NCBI GenBank assembly: GCA_003427395.1
Contig: BFEA01000332.1
Span: 1,611,021 to 1,638,522 of the forward strand
DNA from: Chara braunii
Lineage: Eukaryota > Streptophyta > Charophyceae > Charales > Characeae
Reading direction: 5' to 3'
Length of the DNA: 27,502 nucleotides
Below, piece after piece: positions 10,702 through 19,835 of this stretch (positions are counted from its first letter, which is position 1; each line of letters starts with the position of its first letter). Under the pieces are notes generated by a model. That model was not told the origin of the DNA, ran no database searches, and saw nothing but the letters and a program-made list of their open reading frames with translations. A program made the translations under genes and the position numbers.

Positions 10702-13700
10702 AATAGTTAGCTGGAACGTCAGAGGACTGGGAGATACAACGGGTAGAAACAAAAAGACTGATGTTTCAAATTGGCTGCACTTTCAGAACGCACATATAGC
10801 ATGCTTACAAGAGACTAAACTTAATACAGACAAGATAGATGAGGTTAAGACATGGTGGAAGGGGCCTCAGTTTTGGGCCCCTGCGGAAGAGACTCGGGGT
10901 GGGGTTGCTATTTTAATTAATAAGGATTTAGAAGTTGAGTTATGAGATTCCTTTATAGATCCCAAGGGTAGGGTAGTGTGGGTAAAGATAGTTGTGGATG
11001 AGGAGGAGTGGGCCATTATGTCGATATACGCCTCAGTGGATTACAAGAAAAGAACAAGATTCTTCGCGAACTTACCTTCGTGAATTCCTGATGTGGAGAA
11101 TCTCGTCATGGCGGGGGATTGGAATACTATTTTCACCCCTGGCTTGGACTCCCCTAATCCTTCTGCAATTAGAGAAGACTCAAGGATGCTATCTGCCTTA
11201 ATGGCATCCCAAAGTCTGCAGGATGTGCACAGAACCTTAAACCCTGACTCAAATGGGTTCACCTGGGTTGGCCCCCGCCCTTCGAACACGGCACCACAGC
11301 CGAGGAGGAGATTGGACTTCTTCTTGGCTAGGGGAGCAGTGTGGGATAGATGCTGGTGGTGTGATACTTTTGTCTCTTGGGTATCGGACCACTCTCCGGT
11401 TGCCATAGATATAATGGCCAAGGAGCGGGTTGAAAAGGTTCGTCCTCCTTTCCGATTGAATGTTAATCATCTGAAGGTAAAGGGGATCCCAGAATGGGTT
11501 GAGAGGCAAATGAAGGGGTGGATGGGCGCAAAGGATTTATTTGAACATGAGGAGGCGTGGACCGAAGTAGGTTTGGGGATCATAACAGTAGCTTTGGAGA
11601 ACTTCTCAAGAATACTGGCGGCAAATAGGACATGGGAGGAGAGACAAGCCAAGGAAGCGGTAAGAGAAGCATAACTAAAACTGGGAGGAAATCCGTTCAC
11701 AAAATATTATTGGTCTTTACAGCGGAAGAAAAACCTAGCTACCTTGGAAAGGCTGGAAACGAAAAAGCAACAGGAATGGCTAGAGCGGCTAAAGGTGAGG
11801 GGGGCGGTAGGGTACGACCGGATGACCAAGCTAACATTCAGGGCTCTTATCTTGAAGCAAGCGAAATCGGTAATTAGAGAACTGTTACATCCCTTTAGCA
11901 TGAACACGCCAGCATCATCAGATACAAAGGAGATGTGCACTTTCGTTAAAGAGTACTTCCAGGATATCGTAACTACAAGAAGACCCTACGATACAGCAAG
12001 TATTGACCTTTCTCAGGTCTCTCATTTTTGGGATGAGCTCAGGGTAAGTATTCCTGAGGCGGGAAAACGGATCATGGATGCCCCCTTTACCGCGAAGGAA
12101 TTACATATGGCGGTCAAGAGGATGGCTAAAGGAAAATGCCTGGGGCTGGATGGGCTACCTGTGGAATTGTTTTTGTGCATATAGAAGGCTTTTGCACCCT
12201 TTTTATGCCAGATCTTTAATAGTTCCCAGGTTTCAGGCCACCTGCCTAATAGATAGCTGACTGGTGCTATCTCCCTCTTATACAAAAAATGGGATAAGAG
12301 GGAGGTAAGAAACTACAGACCAATTTCGGTGCTTAACGTTGTGTACAAGATTCTGGCCAAGGCTTTAGCGATCTGCCTAGCAGACTACCTGCCAAATCTG
12401 GTAGGGAGGGAACAGGGGGCTTTTATCAAGGATAGATCAATCTTTGATAGCATAATGTCGACGATCCAAGCCCTCGAAGTGATAGGGAAAGAGAGGAAGG
12501 AAGTAGTTGTTTTACTTTTAGATATGGAAAAGGCATATGATAAGGTAGGGTGGGCGTTTTTATTTACAACATTAGACAAGATGGGTTTTGGAAGCGGATT
12601 TTGTACCTGGGTCAAAGCGATGTACATTGAGGCAGTCTCAGTAGTAATGGTGAATGGACAACCTTCAACTGAGTTCCCTTTGTTGAGGTCCCTCAGACAG
12701 GGCTGCCCCCTGGCCCCCCTCCTTTTTGTGACCCAACTTGAGGTTCTACTTCTGAACATTAGATGTAATGAAAGGATTGTGGGGCTTCACCTCCCCCCTT
12801 ACTTGAATTGGAAAGGGAGTGCCTTAGCAGATGACTTAACAGTTGCATGTGTTAACGAGAAGGACGCCCTGGAAGAATTAAAAAAGGTTCTTGACACTTT
12901 CTGTGAATTATCAGAGACGTCCATTAATTGGGACAAGTCAGTTTTCTTCCTACATCAGCAATTCACTTTGGAAGTGGATTGGGGTTTAAGAAGGATTCCT
13001 GCGGACACGTCGGACCGGTTCCTAGGGGTACAGGTGGCGCTGACTGACTGTGCCAACACCCAAGATAATATTTTGGTGGGAAAAGTGGTGGCAAGAATTA
13101 ACGGGTGGGTGCATAACCACCAACTATCACTATTTGGCAGGGCTCTCGTGCTTTCTGCCGCGGCCTTTTCGTTGCTCTGGTTCCCCATGATGGTACATTG
13201 GTTGGGGGACGAGGCGTACATGACAATTAGAAGGGTCGCTGCAAGATATTTGTGGAAGCCTACAACCACTGAACAACAGAACTTTATTGTAAAGGCAGCT
13301 TGGGAAATTATTTGTTGCGCAAGAGACCAAGGTGGTCTGGGGTTATTGGACCCTAGAGAACAAAACATTGCCCTACTAATCAAATGGCCAGTGTCAGCGA
13401 TGGTGGGGGGAGAGGACAAGGACTGGATAAGACTGGCATAAATCATCCTCCTGAGGGAATGGTCGTTGAAGGTAGAGGACCATGTCTAGCTCTGTTTCCT
13501 AATTGGATCATACTGCCACAGGAGACTCAAGTCACCAGTGTGGCGTAACATTATGCGTGCTTGGAATAAAGTGAGGCCTCAACTGCTGGATGAACCAAAG
13601 TCCAAAGGAGAGATTCTAAATCAGATTCTTTTTGAAAACCGCTTCATTTGTAGTAGAGGGGGGGGGCAGCTGATGGCGGATAACAAACCATGGTCGTTTG

Positions 13701-14893
13701 GGAGAGCGTGGATAGAACATGGGTTGATCCAACTGAAGGATATTTGGGACGAGGCGAATGAAGATTGGCTCCCGTTATCGGAGATGAGGAAAAGTCTCCC
13801 CAGACTCAGGCAGGCCCAACAGAACTATGAGGATCTTAAACAGGCTATCCCAACCCATTGGATCAAGGCGCTGTCAAAAGACAGAGATCCTAACGCAGGG
13901 TGCTGGGTATAGGTTCCTGGTAGCCAAGACACGTTTTGGAAAGTCCTAGGTCTGGACTTGAACTCAGGAATCAGGGTACAGAAGTGGAGGAGGGATCTTA
14001 ATAGGGGCGAGAGACAGCTGGCACTGGAAGAGGAAGAGACAGTAGCCCCATTCCGGGATCTGGAAGAAGTGAGGGTCTATGAGACACAGACCCAGAACAG
14101 GCAGGGACGTCTGTTAGTAAGGAAATCACAGGAAAAGATCGTGGTGGAACCGGTCTTGTTTGGTTGGGCGCCTAGTTCTGAGTTGAGGGTCACCCCTCTA
14201 TTCCAGTATAAAACGAAACTAGGTGCAAAGATGCAGCAGGAAAAAAGGAAAAACAAGCCAGCCCAATTGGCTGGGAAAAGGCTGGCTGGTCTACAAGTAT
14301 CCACAACAGAAGATAAGGACCTGTACAAGCTTTGGAAGGCGTTGAAAGGGATCCCGTCTCAATGGCAGGCAACATTGCAATGGCTGCAATCTCTGCAGAT
14401 TATCCCCACTGCAACTTGGTTGAACACTAGAGGAATGCACATATCAACAACCTGTGTTCGTTGCAACTGGGGATGGGAAAATGCTGCCCATTTGTGGCTT
14501 CTATGCCCACTGTCGGATGAGATTTGGGAATGGTGGAAAGATTTTTGGAAACAGACAGAGTTGGAGTTTCAATGGACGAATGACTTTATACTATGGGGGA
14601 AAATTCCTATCCAAGACAGCCATAGGCTTGGGGATATATATGTAGCCATCTGTTGCAGAGGCATTGTATTGGAAGCTATCTGGTCAGCCAGGAATGCCTG
14701 TGTTTTCAAGAAAGCGGTGATTGGGACTCAACAAACCAGGAGCCAGATCAAGGCAGGGATCAGACTGTCGTTGCTGGCGAACTGGAGAAGAAAAGACCGC
14801 TATAGGTTCAGTATGACATGGGGTAAAGGGAAGTTTGCCAGTATTTCCTTCGAGGGCAATCTGAACCGGCTCAGTGGTTGTACTGAGAACTAA
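10679..14893 (+). pseudogene. LINE ORF2: endonuclease-reverse transcriptase, eight stop codons
   Basis: One frame runs from ATG 10679 (overlapping ORF1's end) to TAA 14891-14893: 1404 codons with no frameshift. Internal stops are TGA 10943, TGA 11081, TAA 11672, TAG 12182, TAG 12254, TAA 13439, TAG 13487 and TAG 13910 (first bases). Residues 4-242 form an APE-type endonuclease: SWNVRG, QET, GDWN (near 147), LDFF and SDHSPV (236). The reverse transcriptase spans about 540-850: NYRPIS (545), DMEKAYD (615), RQGCPLAP (673) and LADD (716-719). Near the C terminus lies a zf-RVT-like CCHC: C1259, C1262, H1271, C1276. The enzyme would nick the target and copy the element's RNA at the nick (target-primed reverse transcription). 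The usual F/Y before ADD is Leu, either a variant or further decay. Confidence 0.93.
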
Positions 14894-15369
14894 ACAGGGC
14901 GGGTTGAGCCCAAGCGGTTCGGGATTAAATGAGGTCACTGCGTAGTGGGAAAAGTGAGAAGAATGAAATTCAACAAAGGGGACAGTGTCGTCATGCTAAA
15001 CACAGGCAGAAATTCAACACAAGATGTCAGTTTTATTGTGCAATACACTGTCAGCCTAGTGGAGGGAAATGGCATTCCACGTCTCAGCTAGGACTCCACA
15101 GGTTATTTGAAGAGGATATGAGCTAGGATTCCAGATGGCTCACTTTTTTGCATTGGGCTTTAAAGTTTACTTTTTGGAAAGTTACTTGGATGGGACGCTG
15201 GACCCGGTTTCCAGCAGGTAGGATTTTGACACTTTAAACAGTTAGTTTGGTCAGTCGAGCTCGACTCGTAAGCTAAACTGGCTGAGGCTGCCAGGATAAT
15301 TCCGGGTAGAATTGTGAGGTCCCCGGCCTCGTCCCATGGATATTTTTGCAATAAAAGTACAAGCTTTCC
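14894..15369 (+). other. LINE 3' UTR
   Basis: A non-coding segment of 476 bp between the ORF2 stop and the poly(A) tail. No ORF or recognisable structure beyond the polyadenylation signal at its end. Confidence 0.7.
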
Positions 15370-15396
15370 AAAAAAAAAAACAAAAAAAAAAACAAA
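15350..15396 (+). terminator. Polyadenylation signal and LINE A-rich tail
   Basis: AATAAA at 15350-15355 is followed 14 nt later by an A-rich tail (15370-15396, two runs of 11 A separated by C). This is the normal signature of a reverse-transcribed polyadenylated RNA and fixes the LINE's strand and 3' end. Confidence 0.85.
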
Positions 15397-16600
15397 GCGC
15401 CATCTGGCGCAGGGAGAAGTGACCGAGCCTTAGTGTCCCCACGAAATGTAACGGGCGCCCGTTTTTCGGGCAGCCCTTTTGGATCGAGGTAGTTTTTTTC
15501 ATTTTTTCACCTTTTGATTTTTTTCTTTATTAGATTTTGCTTAGATTTTTTTTTTTTTCCTTTTTAGATTTGGTTTAGATTTTTTTTATGTCTTTTTTTT
15601 TTCTTTCGGTACCCGTTCGTTTCAAACGAACAGGCAGATATGACTGCGCCCGACTGTTTCGTCGGACTTCCACCGACTCATCAGGGGGCTTAGCCCCGAC
15701 GGCCCATTTGCGGATGGGCGAATGAACCTGCCGCCTATGGGCGGCTACGTTCGGAGTAGTGGAAGGGGGTGGCAGTCCTATAGAGACAAGGGCACGAAGT
15801 GCCCGGCTGTTTCGTCGGACTTGTTCCGACTTGTCAGGGGGCCGTGCCCCGACAGCCCATCTACGGATGGGCGGATGCATCGGCCACATTAAGTGGCCAG
15901 GTGCAGAGGTAGCGTGGGACTTGCCCACGGTTTAGGTAGGTTCGTTCTTGTTTGTAGGTTTTTTTTTTTTTTTTTTTTTTTTTTTCTTTTACGAGTTTTT
16001 GTGTGGTTCCCTCCCCTCCCCCGGAACGACGGGGTAGCAGAGAGTTGCGCCCGTTGAAGGTGGCGGCCAACAAACAGAGCGCCCCTTCGTTTTTGGGGCA
16101 AGCTCTGAGCCGCGCGCCTGTAGGTGGCGCCGTTTTGAGCCACGTACAGGCGCGGAAGCAGGGGACAGAAGCCCTATTGGGCTTGATTCTGGGACTGCTC
16201 AAAGGATGCAGGAGGGGAGCTCGTTCGTTTTCAAACGACGAGCTGCCCCTGAGTTAGACAAAGGAGAAAAGAGTGGCGGCCGCGTATGTGGTCGCGGGGA
16301 TAGATTAGGTGCAGGGCAAGAAAAAGAAGGAGAAAGGAAGGGTAGGAAAGGGGGAATGTCGCGAATGTGGCCGCGACGCAGGCCCAGATGCAATATTAGA
16401 AGCATCTCGGCTTTGATGAGACTCAACAGTCTGTTGCAAATGGTTGAATGCAGTCATTTGAAGACTGCGTCTGGCCGCGGGTGACGGCCAGATGCATTAC
16501 CAGGGTTCAGCACTTGGTTCCCCTAGGGGAACATCAAGTTTCCTGGCCCTTGATCGCGATTTAGATCAAGGGCCAGACCCTATTCCGAGATTTGGCTGGG
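15397..16600. other. Hairpin array
   Basis: Back-to-back short perfect stems. Examples (arms / loop length): 15397-15410 GCGCCA/TGGCGC, 2; 15457-15471 GCCCG/CGGGC, 5; 15615-15631 GTTCGTTT/AAACGAAC, 1; 15702-15719 GCCCAT/ATGGGC, 6; 15730-15745 GCCGCC/GGCGGC, 4; 15790-15804 GGGCAC/GTGCCC, 3; 15814-15830 GTCGGA/TCCGAC, 5; 15882-15898 GGCCAC/GTGGCC, 5; 15913-15929 CGTGGG/CCCACG, 5; 16113-16154 compound, 10+5 bp; 16218-16244, 12 bp with one bulge; 16450-16468 GCAGTC/GACTGC, 7; 16470-16492 TCTGGCCG/CGGCCAGA, 7; 16543-16576, 13 bp perfect, loop 8. No ORF. A T27 run interrupts at 15959-15985. Function unknown. Confidence 0.75.
15654..15898. repeat. Duplicated four-hairpin unit (period 153 bp)
   Basis: Unit 1 (15654-15745) and unit 2 (15807-15898) both start CTGTTTCGTCGG and carry stems in the same order: GTCGG/CCGAC, GGGGC/GCCCC, GCCCAT/ATGGGC, then a fourth 6-bp stem. 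The first three stems are identical in both units, while their loops differ (ACTTCCA vs CTTGT; TTA vs CGT; TTGCGG vs CTACGG). The fourth stem is a different but perfect pair in each (GCCGCC/GGCGGC vs GGCCAC/GTGGCC). Confidence 0.85.
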
Positions 16601-16632
16601 GCCAAAGCAGCTGCCCTCAGCCTTCAGCCAGC

Positions 16633-16640
16633 TATAAAAG
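16633..16640 (+). promoter_or_regulatory. TATA box of element P copy 2
   Basis: TATAAAAG preceded by AGC and followed by CTAGCC, 100 bp after the GTTCCCCTAGGGGAAC palindrome (16517-16532). The same box and spacing occur in copy 1. A start site about 30 nt downstream would be expected if it is used. Confidence 0.6.
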
Positions 16641-16978
16641 CTAGCCTGCCACCCAACAGCCTCATACTTGTGGCAATGCTGCTGGGGCATTCTACTTGAG
16701 TAGATGCTGGCTGGCTGGCTCCTGGTGTAATGAGGCGAAGTGTTGGAGGTCTGCAAAAGCACTTGGAGGAAGAAGGAGGCAGCCATAGCTAGAGGCTGGG
16801 AGCTTGTTGCCCCACCTCTTGTGCTATGCTGCAGGTTGTGGGGAAGTCGTAGCCATGCGGGTGCAGCTAGATTGGACCGTGTGGCAAAGGCCTCCGACGG
16901 GAAGGTGCTGCCCGACGGTCGGCACGCGGCAAAGGGTTTTGAGAAGGAGGCCGCGCCACTGTGCTTTTGAAAGGAGGG

Positions 16979-17104
16979 GCTGCCGAATTTTGCAGCGACA
17001 GCACCGGGTTAGGCGGCGGTACGGCGGAAGCGCTGCCGAATTTTTTTGAGCAGCAGGGCTGGTTACGGCAATAGTGTGGAAGCGCTGCCAACATTTTGCA
17101 GCGA
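16979..17104. repeat. Degenerate GCTGCCRA(A) tandem repeat
   Basis: Three units with a period of about 53 bp start at about 16979, 17031 and 17084. Each begins GCTGCC and ends GCAGC, so each can form its own GCTGC/GCAGC hairpin over a T-rich loop. Confidence 0.65.
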
Positions 17105-17769
17105 TTGCGTTGCGATCTTGGCGGTAATGCGTGTGCTGTCGAGGTTTTCGCAGGTGGGAGCAACAGTGTGATTGGCATTGAATACATATACGGTGGCTGA
17201 ACATCAGTACAGGGGGAGTGTTGCTAAGGTAGTGGCGTGGTTTGGAGCATTGGGAACGTGATGCTGCGGTAGCTTGGTGACGTTGGACGCAAGTGACGTG
17301 GCTGGCGGTCATCACAGGGGAGTGGTGTGAATCGCCCTGTGATTAACTTGGGGTGGCGATCTTCTCTTTTGAGGGCATTTTGGCATGCGGCACCTGCGGG
17401 ATTTTGCCAAGGCCGTGGTTATTCTTTTTGCGACGCGTTGAGTAAGCGGGGATTGAGTTTGGGACCACCACATATTGTGACGGTGGTGTGGTGCCATCTG
17501 GGACCGTCATGGGGCCAAGTGAGTGGACAGTAAGGCTTGGAAATAAGTGTGGTAATCATGCGTGGAAATTGGTAGGGGATTGGAATGAATGATTGAGTTG
17601 GCGCTGTTTTGGTGAAAGGTGTAACGTTGAGGCTATGGGATTTGAGAGTGGGACACCCTCCTCAAGAGGCGAGCTCGCTTCTGTGTTGGTGAGCGGCGCC
17701 TGAGTTAGTGGTGACACCTGAAGGAAGGTGTGGTTCGTCCTTGGGAACGGCCACAACGAAAGTTATGCG

Positions 17770-17832
17770 GCCGAACTTTTCTTGAGAAAATATTCGGCTT
17801 TCTTGAGTGAGCCTTCATAAAATTCACTCAAG
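17770..17832 (+). other. Two stem-loops in the element P leader
   Basis: 17770-17798: GCCGAA/TTCGGC, an internal loop, then TTTTC/GAAAA with a TTGA tetraloop. 17802-17832: CTTGAGTGA/TCACTCAAG, perfect 9 bp, 13-nt loop. The second stem is kept in copy 1 with a compensatory change at its outermost pair. Confidence 0.75.
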
Positions 17833-18108
17833 GTCAGTGGTGACTCAGTTTCCTTTGCACACCTGCGTGAACCCACACCTTGCATGACCTTGCTTTGAAT
17901 TCAGGGGAAAGGGTAGAGTAAGTGTGTGACGTCATGCATGTGGGAAGATGGGCCGACTTTGTTTGGAGGGATGGATGAACCTTTGGATTGTTTATTTTCT
18001 TGATTGTGCATGTGGGTTAAAGGATGTATGCGAGAAGGAATCAGCGTTGTTTGCTCGAGAGAATAATGGGAATGCTTACCTTTCTTCCACTTGACCTGTA
18101 TGCATGAA

Positions 18109-18132
18109 AAATAATAATAATAATAATAATAA
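18109..18132. repeat. (AAT)n microsatellite
   Basis: About eight AAT units. Confidence 0.95.
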
Positions 18133-18595
18133 TGAAAGTACGAACTGACGGGTGGCGTAAGAAGGAAAGTCGTGGAAAAATTAAAGGAAAAGAAGACAAG
18201 GGGACACCTTAGTATCTTCCCAAGGACTCCCCCATTCTATCCCGAACGACCACTTTCTCTCTATGCCCGTCCAAAAGTACCTTACTTCTCCTTCGTCGAG
18301 ATTCGTCAAAGTCAACTCTTAGCTTGGAGGCATTGAGCAGTCGTTTGCAACTGAGGGTCTAGGCTTCTTCACTTTAGGAGGCATCTGAGGCGGGGGTTCG
18401 TTGCCTTAGGGGCCGACCCTGTTATCGACTCGGAGCGGAACGCTTATGCGGGGGGATACCATGCTGTTGCGGTAGAGCCAGCCCAATTTCTGAGTCCTGA
18501 GAAGGAGGGGTATTCCAGACCACTTCCTAGAGGATAGGGCGTCTTGAAGCTAAGAGCAGTCGCCTCCTCGTGCTTTCAGGAGAAGGGGGGGCTGA

Positions 18596-18651
18596 ACCTA
18601 GTACCCTGCTAGGTGGCCGTTTTAGGAGCCACCAACGCGTGGGAGGGTTGG
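18596..18651. other. Chain of overlapping alternative stems
   Basis: ACCTAG (18596-18601)/CTAGGT (18609-18614) overlaps GGTGGC (18612-18617)/GCCACC (18628-18633), which overlaps CCAAC (18632-18636)/GTTGG (18647-18651). Neighbouring stems exclude each other because they share bases. A further 6-bp stem TCGGAC/GTCCGA spans 18721-18750. Confidence 0.55.
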
Positions 18652-18758
18652 CGCCACAAGAAGCCCAGCCCATGATTCAACTAGTGTTGAAGGAAGTGCA
18701 GATAGACACTACTTTCGCGGTCGGACACTGACACAAGAATCACGGTCCGAAAAGGGGG

Positions 18759-18795
18759 ATGAAAATTGGATATGAAAATTGGATATGAAAATTGG
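18759..18795. repeat. 13-bp tandem repeat before ORF A
   Basis: Two full and one shortened copy of GATATGAAAATTG lie about 45 bp upstream of the ORF A start codon. Confidence 0.85.
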
Positions 18796-18839
18796 TATAT
18801 CTAGATTTATTTTGAGAAAGTTACCACTTCGTCGTTCAG

Positions 18840-19343
18840 ATGCTTGCGGGGGCGGTGATCCTCCGATTGTTCAGTACTCGCGAGGCAGCGGCTGATTGGT
18901 TAGCGGTGCCGACGCGATCCCGCGCCGGCATGATACGGAAAGGAAGGCTGGTATACAACCCACTGGAAGTTTTCTTGGAACGGGATGTGCCACGATTCTG
19001 GGACGGGAGCGTGAGGAAACCACCGCGGAGCTATATTTTCTTGATTGAATCAGGTCAACATATTGTACGATATGACTTTGCGCCTCCGAATCCACCTCGA
19101 GACTACGGAGACATGAACCTAGTTGTGGTTCACGAGGACTGTTCAGGAGTGGAGAACATTCAGGAGGTTAGAGGAATGTTCCTCTATATTGTACTCCATC
19201 TGAATGATCAACAAGGTTCGTTCAGCCTCCTTCATTATGTGAGAAGGGTCCGAGCGAATAGATTTAATATCGTTCGCTCGGAACGTTTTGACGTCACCGC
19301 ATTTTATGACGAGGCTTGTGAAATCTACGAGTGTCTCTTCTGA
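18840..19343 (+). CDS. ORF A, unknown protein of 167 residues
   Basis: An open frame from ATG 18840 to TGA 19341-19343; an in-frame TGA at 18813-18815 makes this the first start. The sequence is mixed, charged and globular-looking, with no signal peptide, membrane segment, coiled coil or cysteine motif: an Arg-rich N-terminal third, a PPNPPRDYGD turn near residue 84, then a hydrophobic core (MNLVVVHED, RGMFLYIVLHL) and an acidic C terminus ending YECLF. I do not recognise a family. ORF B follows 23 nt after the stop on the same strand. Two adjacent stop-free frames of 150 or more codons, embedded in otherwise gene-free DNA, argue that the pair is real. It could belong to a mobile or viral-like element with the upstream TATA-bearing repeat. 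Translation is not shown. Confidence 0.55.
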   Translation: MLAGAVILRLFSTREAAADWLAVPTRSRAGMIRKGRLVYNPLEVFLERDVPRFWDGSVRKPPRSYIFLIESGQHIVRYDFAPPNPPRDYGDMNLVVVHEDCSGVENIQEVRGMFLYIVLHLNDQQGSFSLLHYVRRVRANRFNIVRSERFDVTAFYDEACEIYECLF

Positions 19344-19366
19344 CAGGTGGCTCCTTCGGTGTGCAG

Positions 19367-19816
19367 ATGCCTAGCGGACGACGGGACCTTACTCAGGCCA
19401 GATATCTGTTGGTCCGCGATACTATGGACGAGGAGCGGATCCGGCGCGCAGAGGGACTACTACTGGTTCGGGATGGAGCGCCCACACGTTGGATTGGTTT
19501 TATTGGCCTGCTCAGCGATGGGCCGGGATTTTTTCCTAACTCGCGCGCGGATGTTCGTGCCAATGTGGCCCGACTTCCGGAAGAAGTTAATGGATATACC
19601 TTATACTTCCATCGTGCGAGCAACCTCCAATGCCTCTCACGGGTCATTGTGAGCGTCAAAATTACCCTATCCGAGGAGCGCTATGGCATCATCCGGATTA
19701 AGGACACCACGACCACGCACCTTTTTCGGATACGTCAACCGTTTCGCGCCATAGTTTGGAAGCTCGCTTCACAGGTAGATTCTCTCTATGATACGTGGAA
19801 GGTTCGAGTCTTATGA
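19367..19816 (+). CDS. ORF B, unknown protein of 149 residues
   Basis: An open frame from ATG 19367 to TGA 19814-19816; the frame is open back to a GTG at 19331, which overlaps the end of ORF A by 13 nt. The ATG start is preferred. It is Arg-rich with a single Cys, a hydrophobic WIGFIGLLSDGPGFF patch near residue 41 and a basic C terminus (WKVRVL). By eye the C-terminal thirds of A and B share a loose pattern (a basic R-F/Y-x-I-V/I-R motif, then F, then about 15 residues of mixed acidic/aromatic sequence), so they may be distant paralogues, but this is not established. No family is recognised. A GC hairpin begins on its stop codon. Confidence 0.55.
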   Translation: MPSGRRDLTQARYLLVRDTMDEERIRRAEGLLLVRDGAPTRWIGFIGLLSDGPGFFPNSRADVRANVARLPEEVNGYTLYFHRASNLQCLSRVIVSVKITLSEERYGIIRIKDTTTTHLFRIRQPFRAIVWKLASQVDSLYDTWKVRVL

Positions 19817-19835
19817 GGCGGACGCGTCTCCGCCT
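19816..19835 (+). other. Hairpin on the ORF B stop codon
   Basis: AGGCGGA (19816-19822) pairs perfectly with TCCGCCT (19829-19835) across the loop CGCGTC, followed by TTGATTTTTG. It resembles a bacterial intrinsic terminator in form, but the context is eukaryotic, so it is more likely another member of the local hairpin set. Confidence 0.75.

Larger units (their letters stand above)
9386..15396 (+). mobile_element. LINE (L1/Tx1-like), near full length, inactive
   Basis: A non-LTR retrotransposon with a 5' region, ORF1, an overlapping ORF2 (endonuclease, reverse transcriptase, CCHC), a 3' UTR, AATAAA and an A-rich tail. The right end (15396) is well marked by the tail. The left end is uncertain: a 7-bp AAGCGCC at 9380-9386 matches 15395-15401 and could be a short target-site duplication, giving about 6.0 kb, a usual full length for such elements. 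Both ORFs are broken, so it cannot encode intact proteins as read. No RNase H domain is apparent. Clade placement is by gestalt only. Confidence 0.85.
16512..18277 (+). mobile_element. Dispersed repeat 'element P', copy 2
   Basis: The plus-strand copy of the repeat at 6003-7261, with the same block order: palindrome 16512-16539, hairpin 16543-16576, TATA box 16633, GGAAGCGCTGCCGAA near 17022, TGGGACC near 17458 and 17498, the TTGAGTGAG stem 17802-17832, GTGAACCCACACCTTGC near 17868, and TCCCGAACGACC..GCCCGTCCAAAAG up to 18277. No long ORF lies inside, so it reads as promoter plus a long structured leader. Two unknown ORFs begin about 560 bp downstream. Whether it is an LTR, a stand-alone non-coding element or the 5' end of a larger element that includes those ORFs is unresolved. 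Confidence 0.65.

Noticed and set aside
12955-13446. Minus-strand open frame of 163 codons
   Set aside because: Antisense shadow of the LINE reverse transcriptase region.
10943-13912. Stop-codon recoding (suppression or selenocysteine) in LINE ORF2
   Set aside because: All three stop codons occur, at eight scattered sites with no shared downstream element; decay is simpler.
15861-16202. Minus-strand open frames across the hairpin array
   Set aside because: They run through a T27 tract and perfect hairpins; composition explains them.
15397-16600. CRISPR array or hammerhead ribozyme
   Set aside because: There are no identical repeats separated by uniform unique spacers, and no CTGATGAG/GAAA hammerhead core.
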